This document shows, piece by piece, positions 34,777 to 44,296 of a stretch of DNA of 64,000 nt. A model generated the notes under the pieces. The model had not been told where the DNA came from. It saw only the letters and a program-made list of their open reading frames with translations, and made no database searches. This stretch comes from Vulgatibacter incomptus (lineage in GTDB: Bacteria; Myxococcota; Myxococcia; Myxococcales; Vulgatibacteraceae). Both the position numbers and the translations under genes were made by a program. The DNA is taken from contig NZ_CP012332.1 in assembly GCF_001263175.1 (NCBI RefSeq), positions 4,112,220 to 4,176,219 on the forward strand, written 5' to 3'. The stretch's first letter is position 1. Each line of letters begins with the position of its first letter.

Positions 34777-36977
34777 ATGGAACCCGTGACCCACCGTTTC
34801 CGATTCTTTCGCGCCGGCGGCTTCGACCAGGTCCGCCTCGACCGCGGCGAGGATCTCGTCGCCCTCGGGCAGCTCGATCAGAAGCTCTGGGGGCGCTGAG
34901 CTGCCCCGTCCAGGGCCTCGAGCTCGACGAGAAGACCCTCGCCCTCATCGACTCCGATCGCGACGGGCGCATCCGCGCGCCCGAGGCGATCGCCGCGGCC
35001 TCGTGGGCCGGCGCGATGCTGCGCGATCCGGGCGACCTCGTGACGGGCGGTGACACCGTCGCCCTCTCCGCCATCGCCGAGGATCATCCGGAGGCGAAGC
35101 GGATCCTCGCCTCCGCGCGGCAGATCCTGCGCAACCTCGGAAAGGCCGACGCGGGGCGGATCTCCCTCGCCGACGTGACCGACACGGCGAAGATCTTCGC
35201 GCAGACGAAGCTCAACGGCGACGGGATCGTTCCCCCCGGATCGGCTGGCGACGAAGACACCGCCCTGGCGATCACCCAGATCCTCGACTGCGTCGGCGGC
35301 GAAGTGGATCGCAGCGGAGAGAAGGGCGTCTCCACCGCAAACGCAGACGCCTTCTTCGCGGCGGCGACCGCGTTCGACGCGTGGTGGAAGAAGGCGGAGG
35401 CGGATCGCGACGCGGTGCTGCCGCTCGGAAGCGACACGCCTGCGGCGGCGGCCCTGTTGGCCGAGGTCCGGGCGAAGGTCGAGGACTGGTTCGCCCGGAG
35501 CCGCCTCGCCGGATTCGACGCCCGCGCCGTGGGCCCGCTCAACCGGGACGAGGCCGAATACTCCGCCATCGCCCCGATGCTCCTCTCGTCGACCGGGGCG
35601 GAGGTCGCCTCGTTTCCCCTCGCCCGGGTCGTTCCGGACGGCGCGCTCTCCCTCGTGCACGGGCTGAATCCGGCGTGGGCCGACCGCATCCACGCCATGC
35701 GCGCCCGGGTGATCGAGCCGCTGATCGGCGCCCGCGACTCCCTCACCCCTGCGGACTGGGCCGCGGTGCTCGCGAAGCTCGATCCCTTCGCAAAATGGTC
35801 CGCGGCCAAGGCCGGGGCTGCGGTCGAGAAGCTCGGGATCCAGCGGGTGCGCGAGCTCCTCGCGGGAGGCGCTCGCGAGAGGATCCGTGCGCTGATCGCC
35901 GAGGACATGGCCCTCGAGCCCGAGGCCAACGGCATCGCTCTCGTAGAGAAGCTGGTGCGATACCAGCGCGATCTCTACCGTCTGCTCTGCAACTTCGTCT
36001 CGTTCACCGACTTCTACAGTTCCGAACGGGCCTCGATCTTCCAGGCCGGGACGCTCTTCCTCGATCAGCGGAGCTGCGAGCTCTGCGTCCGCGTCGCCGA
36101 CGCGGAGGCGCACGCGTCGATCGCGACGCTCAGCAAGACCTTCCTCGTCTACTGCGAGTGCACCCGGAAGTCCGACGGCAAGAAGATGACGATCGCGGCG
36201 GCGGTCACCGGCGGCGACTCCGACAACCTCACGACCGGGCGGAACGGGATCTTCTACGACCGGCAGGGCGCCGACTGGGACGCCAGGGTCGTCAAGATCG
36301 TGGAGCATCCGATCAGCATCCGGCAGTCGTTCTGGCTGCCGTACAAGCGCATCGGCAAGCTGATCGGCGCGCAGATCGAGCGCTTCGCGTCGGCCCGCGA
36401 CAAGGAGCTGCACGACAAGGCGGCGGCGAACATCGAGAGCGCGGCGAAGACTGTCGAGACCACGGGAGCGCCGGTGGAGGGATCGGCCAAGGCTCCGTCG
36501 CCGCCCCAGGCCTTCGACGTGGCGAAGTTCGCCGGAATCTTTGCCGCGATTGGCCTCGCGATCGGCGCCGTCGGCTCGGCCCTCGCCGCGGTCACGACCG
36601 GATTCCTGCAGCTGGCGTGGTGGAAGATGCCCCTCGCGATCCTGGGCGTCATGCTCCTCGTCTCCGGTCCGTCCATGGTGATCGCGTGGCTCAAGCTGCG
36701 CCAGCGCTCCCTGGGACCTATCCTCGACGCGAACGGCTGGGCGGTGAACACCCGCGCGAAGATCAACCTCCCCTTCGGCGCATCGCTCACGTCCTTGGCC
36801 GCTCTCCCCAAGAACGCGGAGCGCTCGCTCCGGGATCCTTTCGCGGAGGACAAGACCCCCCAGGTCGCCTGGGTGGCCGTGATCGCGCTCGTCGCGCTCG
36901 TGGCCCTCGTCTGGTACGGCGGCTGGGCCGAGTCGTGGTTCGACTCCGTGCGCACCGCCGTCTCCAGTCGCCCGTAG
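34777..36977 (+). pseudogene. Membrane protein of unknown function, interrupted by a 1-nt frameshift
   Basis: Two frames form one product. From ATG 34777 the N-terminal part (MEPVTHRFRFFRAGGFDQVR...ALGQLDQKLW) runs into a TGA at 34897-34899; the +1 frame then continues, without any start codon, as ALSCPVQGLELDEKTLALID and on to 36977. Restoring one G in the five-G run at 34889-34893 gives an unbroken 733-residue protein. An EF-hand-like loop DSDRDGRIRAPE occurs near the start, the body is alpha-helical, and two or three membrane helices lie near residues 580-640 and at the C-terminus (VAVIALVALVALVWYGG). A conserved gene of unknown function, broken here by a true mutation or by a homopolymer sequencing error. 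Confidence 0.75.
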
Positions 36978-37094
36978 CCGAGGCGCCGCGCTCTTTCGCG
37001 AACCGGACGATGCGCGGTCGGACGGCCCTACGAGGCCGTTGCAGGCGACGCGTGCTCACCTCTAGCCTGCGGGCACCCCTTCATGGAGGCGAGG

Positions 37095-37867
37095 ATGAGC
37101 GCAGGCGCTGGAACCTTCGTTTGGCACGAGCTGCTGACCACCGACACCGAAGCCGCGAAGTCGTTCTACCGGGAGATCGTCGGCTGGAAGACGGAGAAGA
37201 CTCCGACCGAGGGGTACGAGACCTGGATGGTCGACGGCGCCCGGGCAGGCGGCCTGATGAAGCTCCCGGAGGATCTTCGACAGAGGGGCGTGCCCCCGCA
37301 TTGGATGGGCTACGTCGGGGTCGACGACGTCGACGCCTCGGCGCAAAAGGCGACGAAGCTGGGAGGCAAGATCCTCTATCCCGCCACCGACATCCCCGAC
37401 CTCGGCCGCTTCGCGGTCCTCGCGGATCCACAGGGCGCGGCCTTCGCGATCTTCCGGACCAGCGGGTCCGGTGAGGCTCCCCCAAGCCGCGCGTCGGCTT
37501 CTTCGGCTGGGCCGAGCTCAACACCACCGACTGGAAGGGCGCCTGGAACTTCTACTCCGGGCTCTTCGGATGGAAGCCCACCCGCTCGATGGACATGGGC
37601 GCCCAGCTCGGCGAGTACTTCATGTTCGGCATGGACCCCCAGAGCTCCATGGGCGGCATGTCGAACGCCGCGGAGACCCTGAACGTCCCAGCGCACTGGC
37701 TGCACTACGTGCTGGTCCCCGACGCCGACGCGGCCGTGAAGAAGGTCGTGGACAAGGGCGGCAAGGTCCTCCACGGCCCGCACGAGGTCCCGGGCGGGGA
37801 TCGGATCGCGCAGTGCCAGGATCCGCAGGGAGGGATGTTCGCGGTCGTCTCCTCTCCGGCCCGCTAG
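37095..37867 (+). pseudogene. Two-module VOC (glyoxalase-like) protein, interrupted by a 1-nt frameshift
   Basis: Module 1 (MSAGAGTFVWHELLTTDTEA...FAIFRTSGSGEAPP) reads in the first frame; after that the frame is lost and module 2 (KPRVGFFGWAELNTTDWKGA...GGMFAVVSSPAR) continues one frame over to a stop at 37867. Adding one C to the run of five at 37479-37483 joins them as APPKPRVGF into a 257-residue tandem VOC protein of normal length, with the expected PHWMGYVGVDDVD and AHWLHYVLVPDAD linker strands. The start at 37095 has GGAGG upstream. It lies just after another homopolymer frameshift, so assembly error should be considered. Both modules look otherwise functional. Confidence 0.8.
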
Positions 37868-37881
37868 CGATCCAAGCGTGT

Positions 37882-37919
37882 GAAGAAATCGGTCCCGCTG
37901 GAGCGAGCCCGATTTCTTC
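37882..37919 (+). terminator. Hairpin after the two-module VOC gene
   Basis: A perfect 11-bp stem (GAAGAAATCGG with CCGATTTCTTC) around a 16-nt loop starts 15 bp after the stop. A second small hairpin CCGCGC-TTC-GCGCGG (37922-37936) followed by a T5 run comes next. Confidence 0.6.
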
Positions 37920-37930
37920 AGCCGCGCTTC

Positions 37931-38063
37931 GCGCGGTCGCGCTTTTTCCGGTGCTCCGCCTTCGGCTTCGCGTGCGCGGTCGCGCTTTTTCCGGTGCTCC
38001 GCCTTCGGCTTCGCGTGCGCGGAGGCGCTCTTTTTTCGTTTGCTTCGCCTTCGGCTCCGCGGA
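37931..38063 (+). repeat. 43-bp tandem repeat array beside a terminator
   Basis: Two identical 43-bp units (37931-37973 and 37974-38016) start GCGCGGTCGCGCTTTTTCCG and end CTTCGGCTTCGCGT; a third diverged unit runs to 38063 with a T6 run. Each has a GC palindrome followed by a T-tract, so each may itself terminate transcription. A relative lies inverted at 23279-23332. No gene is seen between 37868 and 38072. Confidence 0.85.
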
Positions 38064-38072
38064 GGGCTTCGG

Positions 38073-38606
38073 ATGGGAGAGCTCTTCCTCGGTGGACGCA
38101 TCGAGCTCCTTCAGGGTGACCTCACGAAGCTCGAAGTCGACGCGCTCGTGAACGCCGCGAACCGCACCCTCCTCGGGGGCGCCGGACTGGACGCCGCCGT
38201 CCACCGCGCGGCGGGTCCCGAGCTGCTGGAGGCCACCCGCAAGCTCGGCGGGGCGGCGCCGGGAGAGGCGAAGATCACCGAGGGCTTTCGCCTCCCGGCC
38301 CGCTACGTCATCCACGCGGTGGGCCCGATCTGGCACGGAGGAAAGCAGGGCGAGCCCGAGCTCCTGGCGTCCTGCTACCGCAGGAGCCTCGAGCTGGCGC
38401 GGGACCACGAGCTGGCCTCGATCGCCTTCCCTGCGATCTCCACCGGCGCCTACCGCTATCCCGTAGAGGAAGCGACCGAGATCGCGCTCCGCGAGACCCG
38501 CGCCTTCCTCGAGGCGAACGCCCTCCCGAATCGGGTGATCTTCTGCTGCTTCTCGCGCTACGACCTCGACGTCTATCGCAAGCTCGCCTCGCGCCTTCTT
38601 TCGTGA
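38073..38606 (+). CDS. Macrodomain protein, O-acetyl-ADP-ribose deacetylase type
   Basis: A 177-residue macro domain, the whole protein. Ligand-binding segments are intact: IELLQGDLTKLEVDALVNAA, NRTLLGGAGLDAAVHRAAG (the Asn and Gly-rich loop around ADP-ribose), YVIHAVGPIW and ISTGAYRYPVEEAT (the GxxxYG-type phosphate loop). This closely follows the YmdB/MacroD-like group that removes O-acetyl or ADP-ribose from substrates. ATG 38073 has GGAGGG upstream and lies just after the tandem repeat array. Monocistronic as far as can be seen. Confidence 0.92.
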   Translation: MGELFLGGRIELLQGDLTKLEVDALVNAANRTLLGGAGLDAAVHRAAGPELLEATRKLGGAAPGEAKITEGFRLPARYVIHAVGPIWHGGKQGEPELLASCYRRSLELARDHELASIAFPAISTGAYRYPVEEATEIALRETRAFLEANALPNRVIFCCFSRYDLDVYRKLASRLLS

Positions 38607-38705
38607 GGCGGCCCAAGCGGGAGTGCGAGCCTTGCGCGGGCCTCGTTGCCCGCGTGCCCCCCGAGAACCATGCTGCTGGTGCCTCGTCGCCGCCAAGGGG
38701 GAGCG

Positions 38706-40130
38706 ATGCGCCGTGTTCATGGTCTAGCGATCATCCTGATCTCCGTCGCCGCTTCGGTCGCGATCCCCGACGCCCCGTTCGCCGAGCTCCCTGCGCCGCT
38801 TCCTCCGATCTCGCAGGAAGAGGCTCGAACCCTCGGGGTGGACGCCTACGTCTACGGCTATCCGATCGTGCTCACGATGGTGACTCGTAGTGTGATGACG
38901 AACGTCCCCGCGCCGACTCCTATGGGGCGCGCGCCCTTGAACCAGCTCAGCAACGCGATGGCGCTGCCGACGCCGCGGAGCCGGGACGTGGTGAGCCCCA
39001 ACGTCGACACGCTCTACTCCGTGGCGTGGCTCGACCTCGAGCGGGAGCCCATGGTCCTGCACGTCCCGGACGCCAGGGGCCGCTACTACCTCGCTCCGGT
39101 CCTCGACGCCTGGACGAACGTGATCAGCTCACCCGGCAAGCGGACGACCGGCACCGCGGCGCAGGACTTCGTGATCGTGGGTCCCGCCTACCGGGAATCG
39201 CTTCCGCTCCACCTCACGGAGATCCAGATGCCCACCACCACGGCGTGGATCGCCGCGCGCTTCGAGGTCAGGAACGCGAAGGACGTCATCGCGGTGAACG
39301 CGCTCCGGAAGAACCTCTCCCTCACGCCCCTATCCGTCTTCCTCAAGCGACGGCCCGCCCCCACCACCGCCGCCCGTATCGACGCTTCGATCGACATGGA
39401 GACCCCACCGCCGAAGCAGGTCGAGGCGATGGACGCGCCCGCCTTCTTCACCGCCCTGGCCAACGCGATGGTCACCAATCCGCCAGCGCCGGACGACGCG
39501 CAGATGGTCGCCAACCTCCGGAGGCTGGGGATCGAGCCGGGCCAATCGCTGGACTTCGCCAAGCTCCCGGCGAACGTGGTGGCGGGCTTGACCCGCGCGC
39601 TCCCCGACGCCCGCACGAAGATCGCTGCCCACGCCGAGAAGATGGGGCACAAGGAGAACGGGTGGACGATGAGCCGGGAGCTCGGCTCGTACGGGACCCG
39701 CTACCTCGATCGGGCCGCGACCGCGCTGGTGGGCTTCGGCGCCAACGTTCCCGAGGACTCGATCTACGCCTTCGCCTCGGACGACGAGGTGGGCGTGCCG
39801 CTTGATGGCTCCTCGGGCCAGTACGTGATCCGATTCCCCAAGGGGCAGATGCCGCCGGTGGAGGCGTTCTGGTCGGTCACCCTCTACGGCCCGGACCACT
39901 TCCTGGTCGAGAACGAGCGGAACCGGTATTCGCTCGGCTCGCACGACGCGCTGAAGACGTCCAAGGACGGCTCGATCGAGCTCTTCGTGCAGCACGAAGC
40001 GCCCAAGGGCGCGGAGGCGAACTGGATCCCTGCGCCGAGAGGCCCGTTCAACCTGATCCTCCGGATGTACTGGCCGAAGAGGACCCTGCTCGAAGGGGAG
40101 TGGCAGCTTCCCTCGATCCGGAAGCTCTGA
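38706..40130 (+). CDS. DUF1254/DUF1214 secreted protein
   Basis: A 474-residue protein with a signal sequence (MRRVHGLAIILISVAASVAI, cleavage near PFA-ELP). DUF1254 covers about residues 55-190 (YVYGYPIVLTMVTRSVMTNV, RDVVSPNVDTLYSVAWLDLE) and DUF1214 about 350-460 (AFWSVTLYGPDHFLVENERN, RGPFNLILRMYWPKRTLLEG). Both domains always occur together in bacteria; their function is not established. The longer open frame begins 20 codons upstream, but the start at 38706 with AAGGGGGA before it fits the signal peptide. Stop lies 2 bp from the convergent MBL gene stop. Confidence 0.9.
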   Translation: MRRVHGLAIILISVAASVAIPDAPFAELPAPLPPISQEEARTLGVDAYVYGYPIVLTMVTRSVMTNVPAPTPMGRAPLNQLSNAMALPTPRSRDVVSPNVDTLYSVAWLDLEREPMVLHVPDARGRYYLAPVLDAWTNVISSPGKRTTGTAAQDFVIVGPAYRESLPLHLTEIQMPTTTAWIAARFEVRNAKDVIAVNALRKNLSLTPLSVFLKRRPAPTTAARIDASIDMETPPPKQVEAMDAPAFFTALANAMVTNPPAPDDAQMVANLRRLGIEPGQSLDFAKLPANVVAGLTRALPDARTKIAAHAEKMGHKENGWTMSRELGSYGTRYLDRAATALVGFGANVPEDSIYAFASDDEVGVPLDGSSGQYVIRFPKGQMPPVEAFWSVTLYGPDHFLVENERNRYSLGSHDALKTSKDGSIELFVQHEAPKGAEANWIPAPRGPFNLILRMYWPKRTLLEGEWQLPSIRKL

Positions 40131-40132
40131 CT

Positions 40133-41062
40133 TCAGCGGGCTTTTCGCGAGAGGGCAAAGGCGAGGCCCTGGGCGTTCAGCCGGACGTCCATTTCGAGCT
40201 GGGAGCGGTCTCGCTCGTCCAGGACAAGGCCGACGGCGTCCGTCTCCTCCTCCATCGCACGGCTCAGCTCGCCGAATAGGAAGGACTCCCGCCTCTCGGG
40301 CTCGAGGGACGCTGCCTGCTCCATCAGGTCCTCCGAGCGATCGATCCAGCGGTGGAGCTGGCGCGCGGCGACTGCGAGCTCGTCGATCTCGCCGAAGTGC
40401 GTGAGGCAAGCGGTGGGCGTGCCGAGGCCGATGATTCGATCCACGCTCAGGCGGGCCTGCTCCGCGTCGAAGTCCGTGGGGCTCGTCGACGCGAAGACGA
40501 AGCGGCCGGCCCGCTGGAGCCGGGGATAGGCGAGACCGAAAGTGTCACCTGTGAACACGGTCTCGCGGGCGGGATCGTGGACCACGAAGTGGTGGTTCGC
40601 GTGGCCTCGGGTGTGGAGGAAGTGCAGGGTGGCGTCGCCGAGCGGCAGCGTGTCTCCGTCCTCCGGCGTGCGGACCCGCTCGGCGGAGATCGGCGCGATC
40701 TCGCCGTAGAGCTTGTCGAACTCGGCGTCCCCGTAGACCGCGCGGGCGCTGGCGACGAGCTTCGAGGGATCGACGAGGTGCCGCGCCGCGCGTGGATGAG
40801 CGACGAGCGTCGCCTGCGGGCATTCGGCGAGGAGCGCGGAGGCGCCGCCGGCGTGGTCGAGGTGGGCGTGGGTCACGATCACCCAGCGGACCTGCTCGGG
40901 GCGGAGCCCTTCCTTGCGAAGCGCGTCCATCAGCCGCGGCACCGTGTAGGCGGTGTTCGTCTCGATGAAGGCCGCTTCGCCGCCCTGCACGCGGAGGTAG
41001 CAGGCGGCGAACTCGGGCATCAGGTAGTCGGCGTCGACGGTGACGAGGCGGGGCGAGGTCAT
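40133..41062 (-). CDS. MBL-fold metallo-hydrolase
   Basis: A 309-residue metallo-beta-lactamase-fold hydrolase. The metal motif is T-H65-A-H67-L-D69-H70 followed by AGGAS; the further ligands are His in LHFLHTRGHANHH and Asp in VFTGDTFGLAYPR, with the last His in CLTHFGEIDEL. C-terminal about 90 residues are helical, as in quinoprotein-relay/SoxH-type or glyoxalase-II-like members, but no subgroup is assigned. The start ATG is at 41062. It is followed by the cupin gene upstream at 48 bp on the same strand, so the two could form a unit, cupin first. Confidence 0.9.
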   Translation of the reverse strand: MTSPRLVTVDADYLMPEFAACYLRVQGGEAAFIETNTAYTVPRLMDALRKEGLRPEQVRWVIVTHAHLDHAGGASALLAECPQATLVAHPRAARHLVDPSKLVASARAVYGDAEFDKLYGEIAPISAERVRTPEDGDTLPLGDATLHFLHTRGHANHHFVVHDPARETVFTGDTFGLAYPRLQRAGRFVFASTSPTDFDAEQARLSVDRIIGLGTPTACLTHFGEIDELAVAARQLHRWIDRSEDLMEQAASLEPERRESFLFGELSRAMEEETDAVGLVLDERDRSQLEMDVRLNAQGLAFALSRKAR

Positions 41063-41110
41063 GGCCGGAGCATAGCGGTTACGCCGCCGCCTTGCCGCTC
41101 GACGGGATCG

Positions 41111-41521
41111 TCAGTGCTCGGCTGCGTCCGCCTCGGCCTTGGTGGCGTGCACCGTGCCGTGGGGGTGCTCGGGCGGCCCGTAGAGCGAGTACACCTTGAG
41201 GGGCTTGGTCCCGATGTTCGTGACGTTGTGCCAGGAGCCCGCCGGCACGAGGATGACCCAGTCGTCCTCGACCTCGCGGTCGAAGGAGAGGTCGTCCTTG
41301 CGGGGGCCCATCTGCACGCGGGCCTTTCCCGCCTCGATCCGCAGGAACTGGTCGTGGTCGTGGTGGACCTCGAGGCCGATGTCGTGGCCCGGCTCGATGC
41401 TCATCAAGGTGAGCTGGAGGTTCTCGCCGGTCCACAGCGTCGTCCGGTAGTTCTGGTTCTCGAGCGTCGCCTTCTCGATGTCGATCGCGAAGGGCAGCGG
41501 TCCGTGGTCGTTCATGGCCAT
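41111..41521 (-). CDS. Single-domain cupin protein
   Basis: A 136-residue cupin. The two conserved motifs are present: the first in GLEVHHDHDQFLRIEAGKARVQMG (split His-His-x-His and Glu ligands), the second in WVILVPAGSWHNVTNIGTKP (His). Metal binding is therefore likely; the substrate is not known, although similar small cupins are called mannose-6-phosphate-isomerase-like. ATG at 41521 has AAGGAG 6 bp upstream; an ATG two codons later is less well placed. Divergent from the alcohol dehydrogenase gene across a 265-bp region in which I see no further gene or clear promoter. Confidence 0.88.
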   Translation of the reverse strand: MAMNDHGPLPFAIDIEKATLENQNYRTTLWTGENLQLTLMSIEPGHDIGLEVHHDHDQFLRIEAGKARVQMGPRKDDLSFDREVEDDWVILVPAGSWHNVTNIGTKPLKVYSLYGPPEHPHGTVHATKAEADAAEH

Positions 41522-41786
41522 CTCGTTCTCCTTCCAGGAAGATCGCGACTGCGACGACGCGGATGCCCGCGATCGCCGGGCGTTGCGGCTTCCTGATCGC
41601 TATCGCTCGCGGGCTCGAAGGTCGATGCAGGCTCGTCCCGATCTGTCGGGCGTCCACCTGCGGCCCGTTCGAGAGGGCGCTCGCCTTCGCGGAGAGGAGG
41701 GGCGCCGCCTGGGGCTCGGAGACCGTTGCGGCCACGCCGCCGGCATCCCCATCCATGGCGAAAGCCCGAATGTGGAGGTGCATGCG

Positions 41787-43001
41787 ATGAAGGCAGTCGT
41801 CTTTCATGGAGTCGGAGACATTCGCCTCGAGGACGTCGAGGATCCCAGGATCGAGGAGCCGACCGACGCGGTGGTGCGGATCACGGCGAGCTCGATCTGT
41901 GGAACCGATCTCCACATGGTCCGCGGCACGCTGACCGGGATGAAGCCCGGGACCGTACTGGGTCACGAGGGCGTCGGCGTCGTGGAGGAGCTCGGCGACG
42001 ACGTGCGAAATCTCAAGGTGGGCGACCGCGTGCTCATCGCCTCGACGATCGCCTGTGGGGATTGCGCCTACTGCCGTGAGGGCTACTTCGCCCAATGCGA
42101 CCGGGCGAATCCGAACGGGCCCCAGGCCGGGACCGCCTTCTTCGGCGGGCCCGAGACCTCTGGGCCCTTCCAGGGCCTGCAGGCGGAGAGGGCGAGGATC
42201 CCCTTCGCCAACGTGGGCCTGGTGAAGCTCCCCGACTCGATCTCCAACGAGCAGGCCATCCTCTTGTCCGACATCCTCCCAACAGGCTGGATGGCCGCCG
42301 AGCTCGCGGAGATCAAAGACGGCGACACCGTCGCGGTCTTCGGCTGCGGCCCCGTCGGCCAGGCGGCCATCGCCGCCGCGCGCCACCGGAGCGCCGGTCG
42401 GATCTTCGCCGTCGACAACGTGACCACGCGCCTCGAGATGGCCCGGGCCCTGGGCGCCGAAGTGATCGACTTCTCGGACGAGGATCCGGTGGAGCAGATC
42501 CGACGGCTCACCGACGGGATCGGCGTGGATCGCGCGATCGACGCGGTCGGAATCGACGCGAAGCACCCCCGCAGCGGCAGCGCCCTCGATGACGCGATGG
42601 AGCACAAGGAGGAGTACCGCAAGGAGGTGGCGGAGATCGCGCCCGAGCAGAACCGCCAGTTCTGGAGCTGGCGCCCGGGCGACGCCCCCACCCTGGCCCT
42701 GGACTGGGCCGTGCAGTCCCTCGCGAAGGCGGGAACGCTGGCCGTGATCGGCGTCTATCCGTCCACCGACCGGTTCTTTCCTCTCGGCTATGCGATGGGG
42801 AAGAACCTCACGATCAACATGGGCATCTGCAACCACCGCAAATACATCCCGGAGCTCGTCGAGCTGGTCCGGTCCGGGCAGCTCGACCTGGCGCCGTATC
42901 TCACCGAGATCCGGCCGCTCTCCCAGGTCATCGACTCGTACAAGGCCTTCGAACGCCGCGATCCGTATTGGTCGAAGGTCGAGATCCAGCCCGGCGCCTG
43001 A
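41787..43001 (+). CDS. Zinc-dependent alcohol dehydrogenase, formaldehyde-dehydrogenase-like (MDR family)
   Basis: A 404-residue medium-chain dehydrogenase using NAD. Catalytic zinc ligands are C38 ([13 protein letters not shown]) and H60-E61 (VLGHEGVG); the structural zinc cysteines are C90, C93, C96 and C104. The nucleotide-binding fold starts at [13 protein letters not shown]. An insertion around residues 250-300 ([38 protein letters not shown]) is typical of the glutathione-independent formaldehyde dehydrogenase group. ATG 41787 has GGAGGTG 7 bp upstream. Real substrate not determined. A strong terminator hairpin follows. Confidence 0.9.
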   Translation: MKAVVFHGVGDIRLEDVEDPRIEEPTDAVVRITASSICGTDLHMVRGTLTGMKPGTVLGHEGVGVVEELGDDVRNLKVGDRVLIASTIACGDCAYCREGYFAQCDRANPNGPQAGTAFFGGPETSGPFQGLQAERARIPFANVGLVKLPDSISNEQAILLSDILPTGWMAAELAEIKDGDTVAVFGCGPVGQAAIAAARHRSAGRIFAVDNVTTRLEMARALGAEVIDFSDEDPVEQIRRLTDGIGVDRAIDAVGIDAKHPRSGSALDDAMEHKEEYRKEVAEIAPEQNRQFWSWRPGDAPTLALDWAVQSLAKAGTLAVIGVYPSTDRFFPLGYAMGKNLTINMGICNHRKYIPELVELVRSGQLDLAPYLTEIRPLSQVIDSYKAFERRDPYWSKVEIQPGA

Positions 43002-43049
43002 CCTGCGCCCGGGGAGGGCATGCGTTCTTCGGGACCCATTCCTTCACAC

Positions 43050-43081
43050 GCTCCGAGCCGCCTCTACTGGCGGCTCGGAGC
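43050..43081 (+). terminator. Rho-independent terminator after the alcohol dehydrogenase gene
   Basis: A perfect 13-bp stem (GCTCCGAGCCGCC with GGCGGCTCGGAGC) and a 6-nt loop, followed by TTT, 48 bp after the stop. Confidence 0.8.
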
Positions 43082-43141
43082 TTTGCGAGCTACACGAGAG
43101 GGGACGCTCGCCCTCCATCGGCGAGTCCGAGGAGGCCCCCC

Positions 43142-44254
43142 GTGCCCGGATGGAAGTCGACGGCCCTCGCGTCCCTGCTCCTCCTCGCGGGAGCCAGCGC
43201 CTGCACGGCGCGCGCTTCCGACTCGCCCGAGGCAAAGACCATGTCCAAGACCTACACCAAGCCCTCCGACGACGAGCTTCACAGCAAGCTCTCTCGCCTG
43301 CAGTACGAGGTCACCCAGCGCGGCGCGACCGAGCCGCCGTTCCGGAACGCGTACTGGGACCAGCACGCCGACGGGATCTACGTCGATGCCGTCACGGGCG
43401 AGCCGCTGTTCAGCTCCCTCGACAAGTTCGACTCCGGCACCGGCTGGCCGAGCTTCACGAGGCCCATCGAGAAGGACCGCGTCGTCGAGAAGACGGATCG
43501 GGGCCACGGGATGGTGCGCACCGAGATCGTCTCCGCCGCGGGTCAGTCCCACCTCGGCCACCTCTTCGACGACGGGCCGGCGCCCACGTTCCAGCGCTAC
43601 TGCATGAACTCCGCGTCCCTGCGCTTCGTGCCGGTGGATCGCCTCGAGGCCGAGGGCTACGGCGAATACCGTTCGCTCTTCGTGGCGGGCGGGGAATCGG
43701 CCCATGCAGCGCAGGCCGGCTCGGGTAAAGCTCCCACCCTGGGCGGAGGGCACAGCTGCGAGTCGACCTACGAGGAGGCGATCCTCGCGGGCGGATGCTT
43801 CTGGGGCATGGAGGATCTGCTCCGCAAGATCCCCGGCGTGGTGGAGACCGAGGTCGGCTACTCGGGCGGCACCACTGCCGAGCCCACCTACGCCCAGGTG
43901 TCCACCGGGACGACCGGCCACGCGGAGTCGGTGCGGATCGTCTTCGATCCTTCGAAGATCTCGTACGCCGAGCTCCTCGAGGGCTGGTTCTTCCGGATGC
44001 ACGATCCGACCACCGTCGATCGCCAGGGGAACGACCGCGGGAGCCAGTACCGCTCCGCGATCTTCTTCGAGAGCGAGGAGCAGCGGAAGACGGCGGAGGC
44101 CGTGAAGGCGAAGGTGGAGGCGAGCGGGAAGTGGAAGGCCCCGATCGTCACGCAGATCGTCCCGGCGGGTCGCTTCACGCGCGCCGAGGAGTACCACCAG
44201 GACTACCTGGAGAAGCACCCCGGCGGATACACCTGCCACTTCATGCGCGACTGA
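43142..44254 (+). CDS. msrAB: Methionine sulfoxide reductase MsrB-MsrA fusion lipoprotein
   Basis: A 370-residue two-domain repair enzyme reducing both R- and S-methionine sulfoxide. Order is MsrB first (about residues 36-180; catalytic Cys154 in [11 protein letters not shown]) and MsrA second (about 205-370; catalytic Cys219 in GGCFWG, with [14 protein letters not shown]). The N-terminus carries a lipobox-like [10 protein letters not shown] (Cys 21), so it is probably a periplasmic or surface-anchored lipoprotein. In MsrB the usual zinc cysteines are replaced (DAVTGEPLF where a CxxC would stand), so it belongs to the zinc-free class. GTG at 43142 has GAGGAGG upstream and is preferred to earlier in-frame codons. 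Confidence 0.93.
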   Translation: MPGWKSTALASLLLLAGASACTARASDSPEAKTMSKTYTKPSDDELHSKLSRLQYEVTQRGATEPPFRNAYWDQHADGIYVDAVTGEPLFSSLDKFDSGTGWPSFTRPIEKDRVVEKTDRGHGMVRTEIVSAAGQSHLGHLFDDGPAPTFQRYCMNSASLRFVPVDRLEAEGYGEYRSLFVAGGESAHAAQAGSGKAPTLGGGHSCESTYEEAILAGGCFWGMEDLLRKIPGVVETEVGYSGGTTAEPTYAQVSTGTTGHAESVRIVFDPSKISYAELLEGWFFRMHDPTTVDRQGNDRGSQYRSAIFFESEEQRKTAEAVKAKVEASGKWKAPIVTQIVPAGRFTRAEEYHQDYLEKHPGGYTCHFMRD

Positions 44255-44296
44255 TCTGCATGCGCGGGCCGCGGTCTCCTCGATCGCGGCCCGACG

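Noticed and set aside
37931-38063. Possible CRISPR array
   Set aside because: Units are directly adjacent with no variable spacers, only about three copies, and no cas genes.
41563-41790. 75-codon frame between cupin and alcohol dehydrogenase genes
   Set aside because: No ribosome site, Arg/Cys/Ala-rich composition, and it overlaps the Shine-Dalgarno and start of the dehydrogenase.
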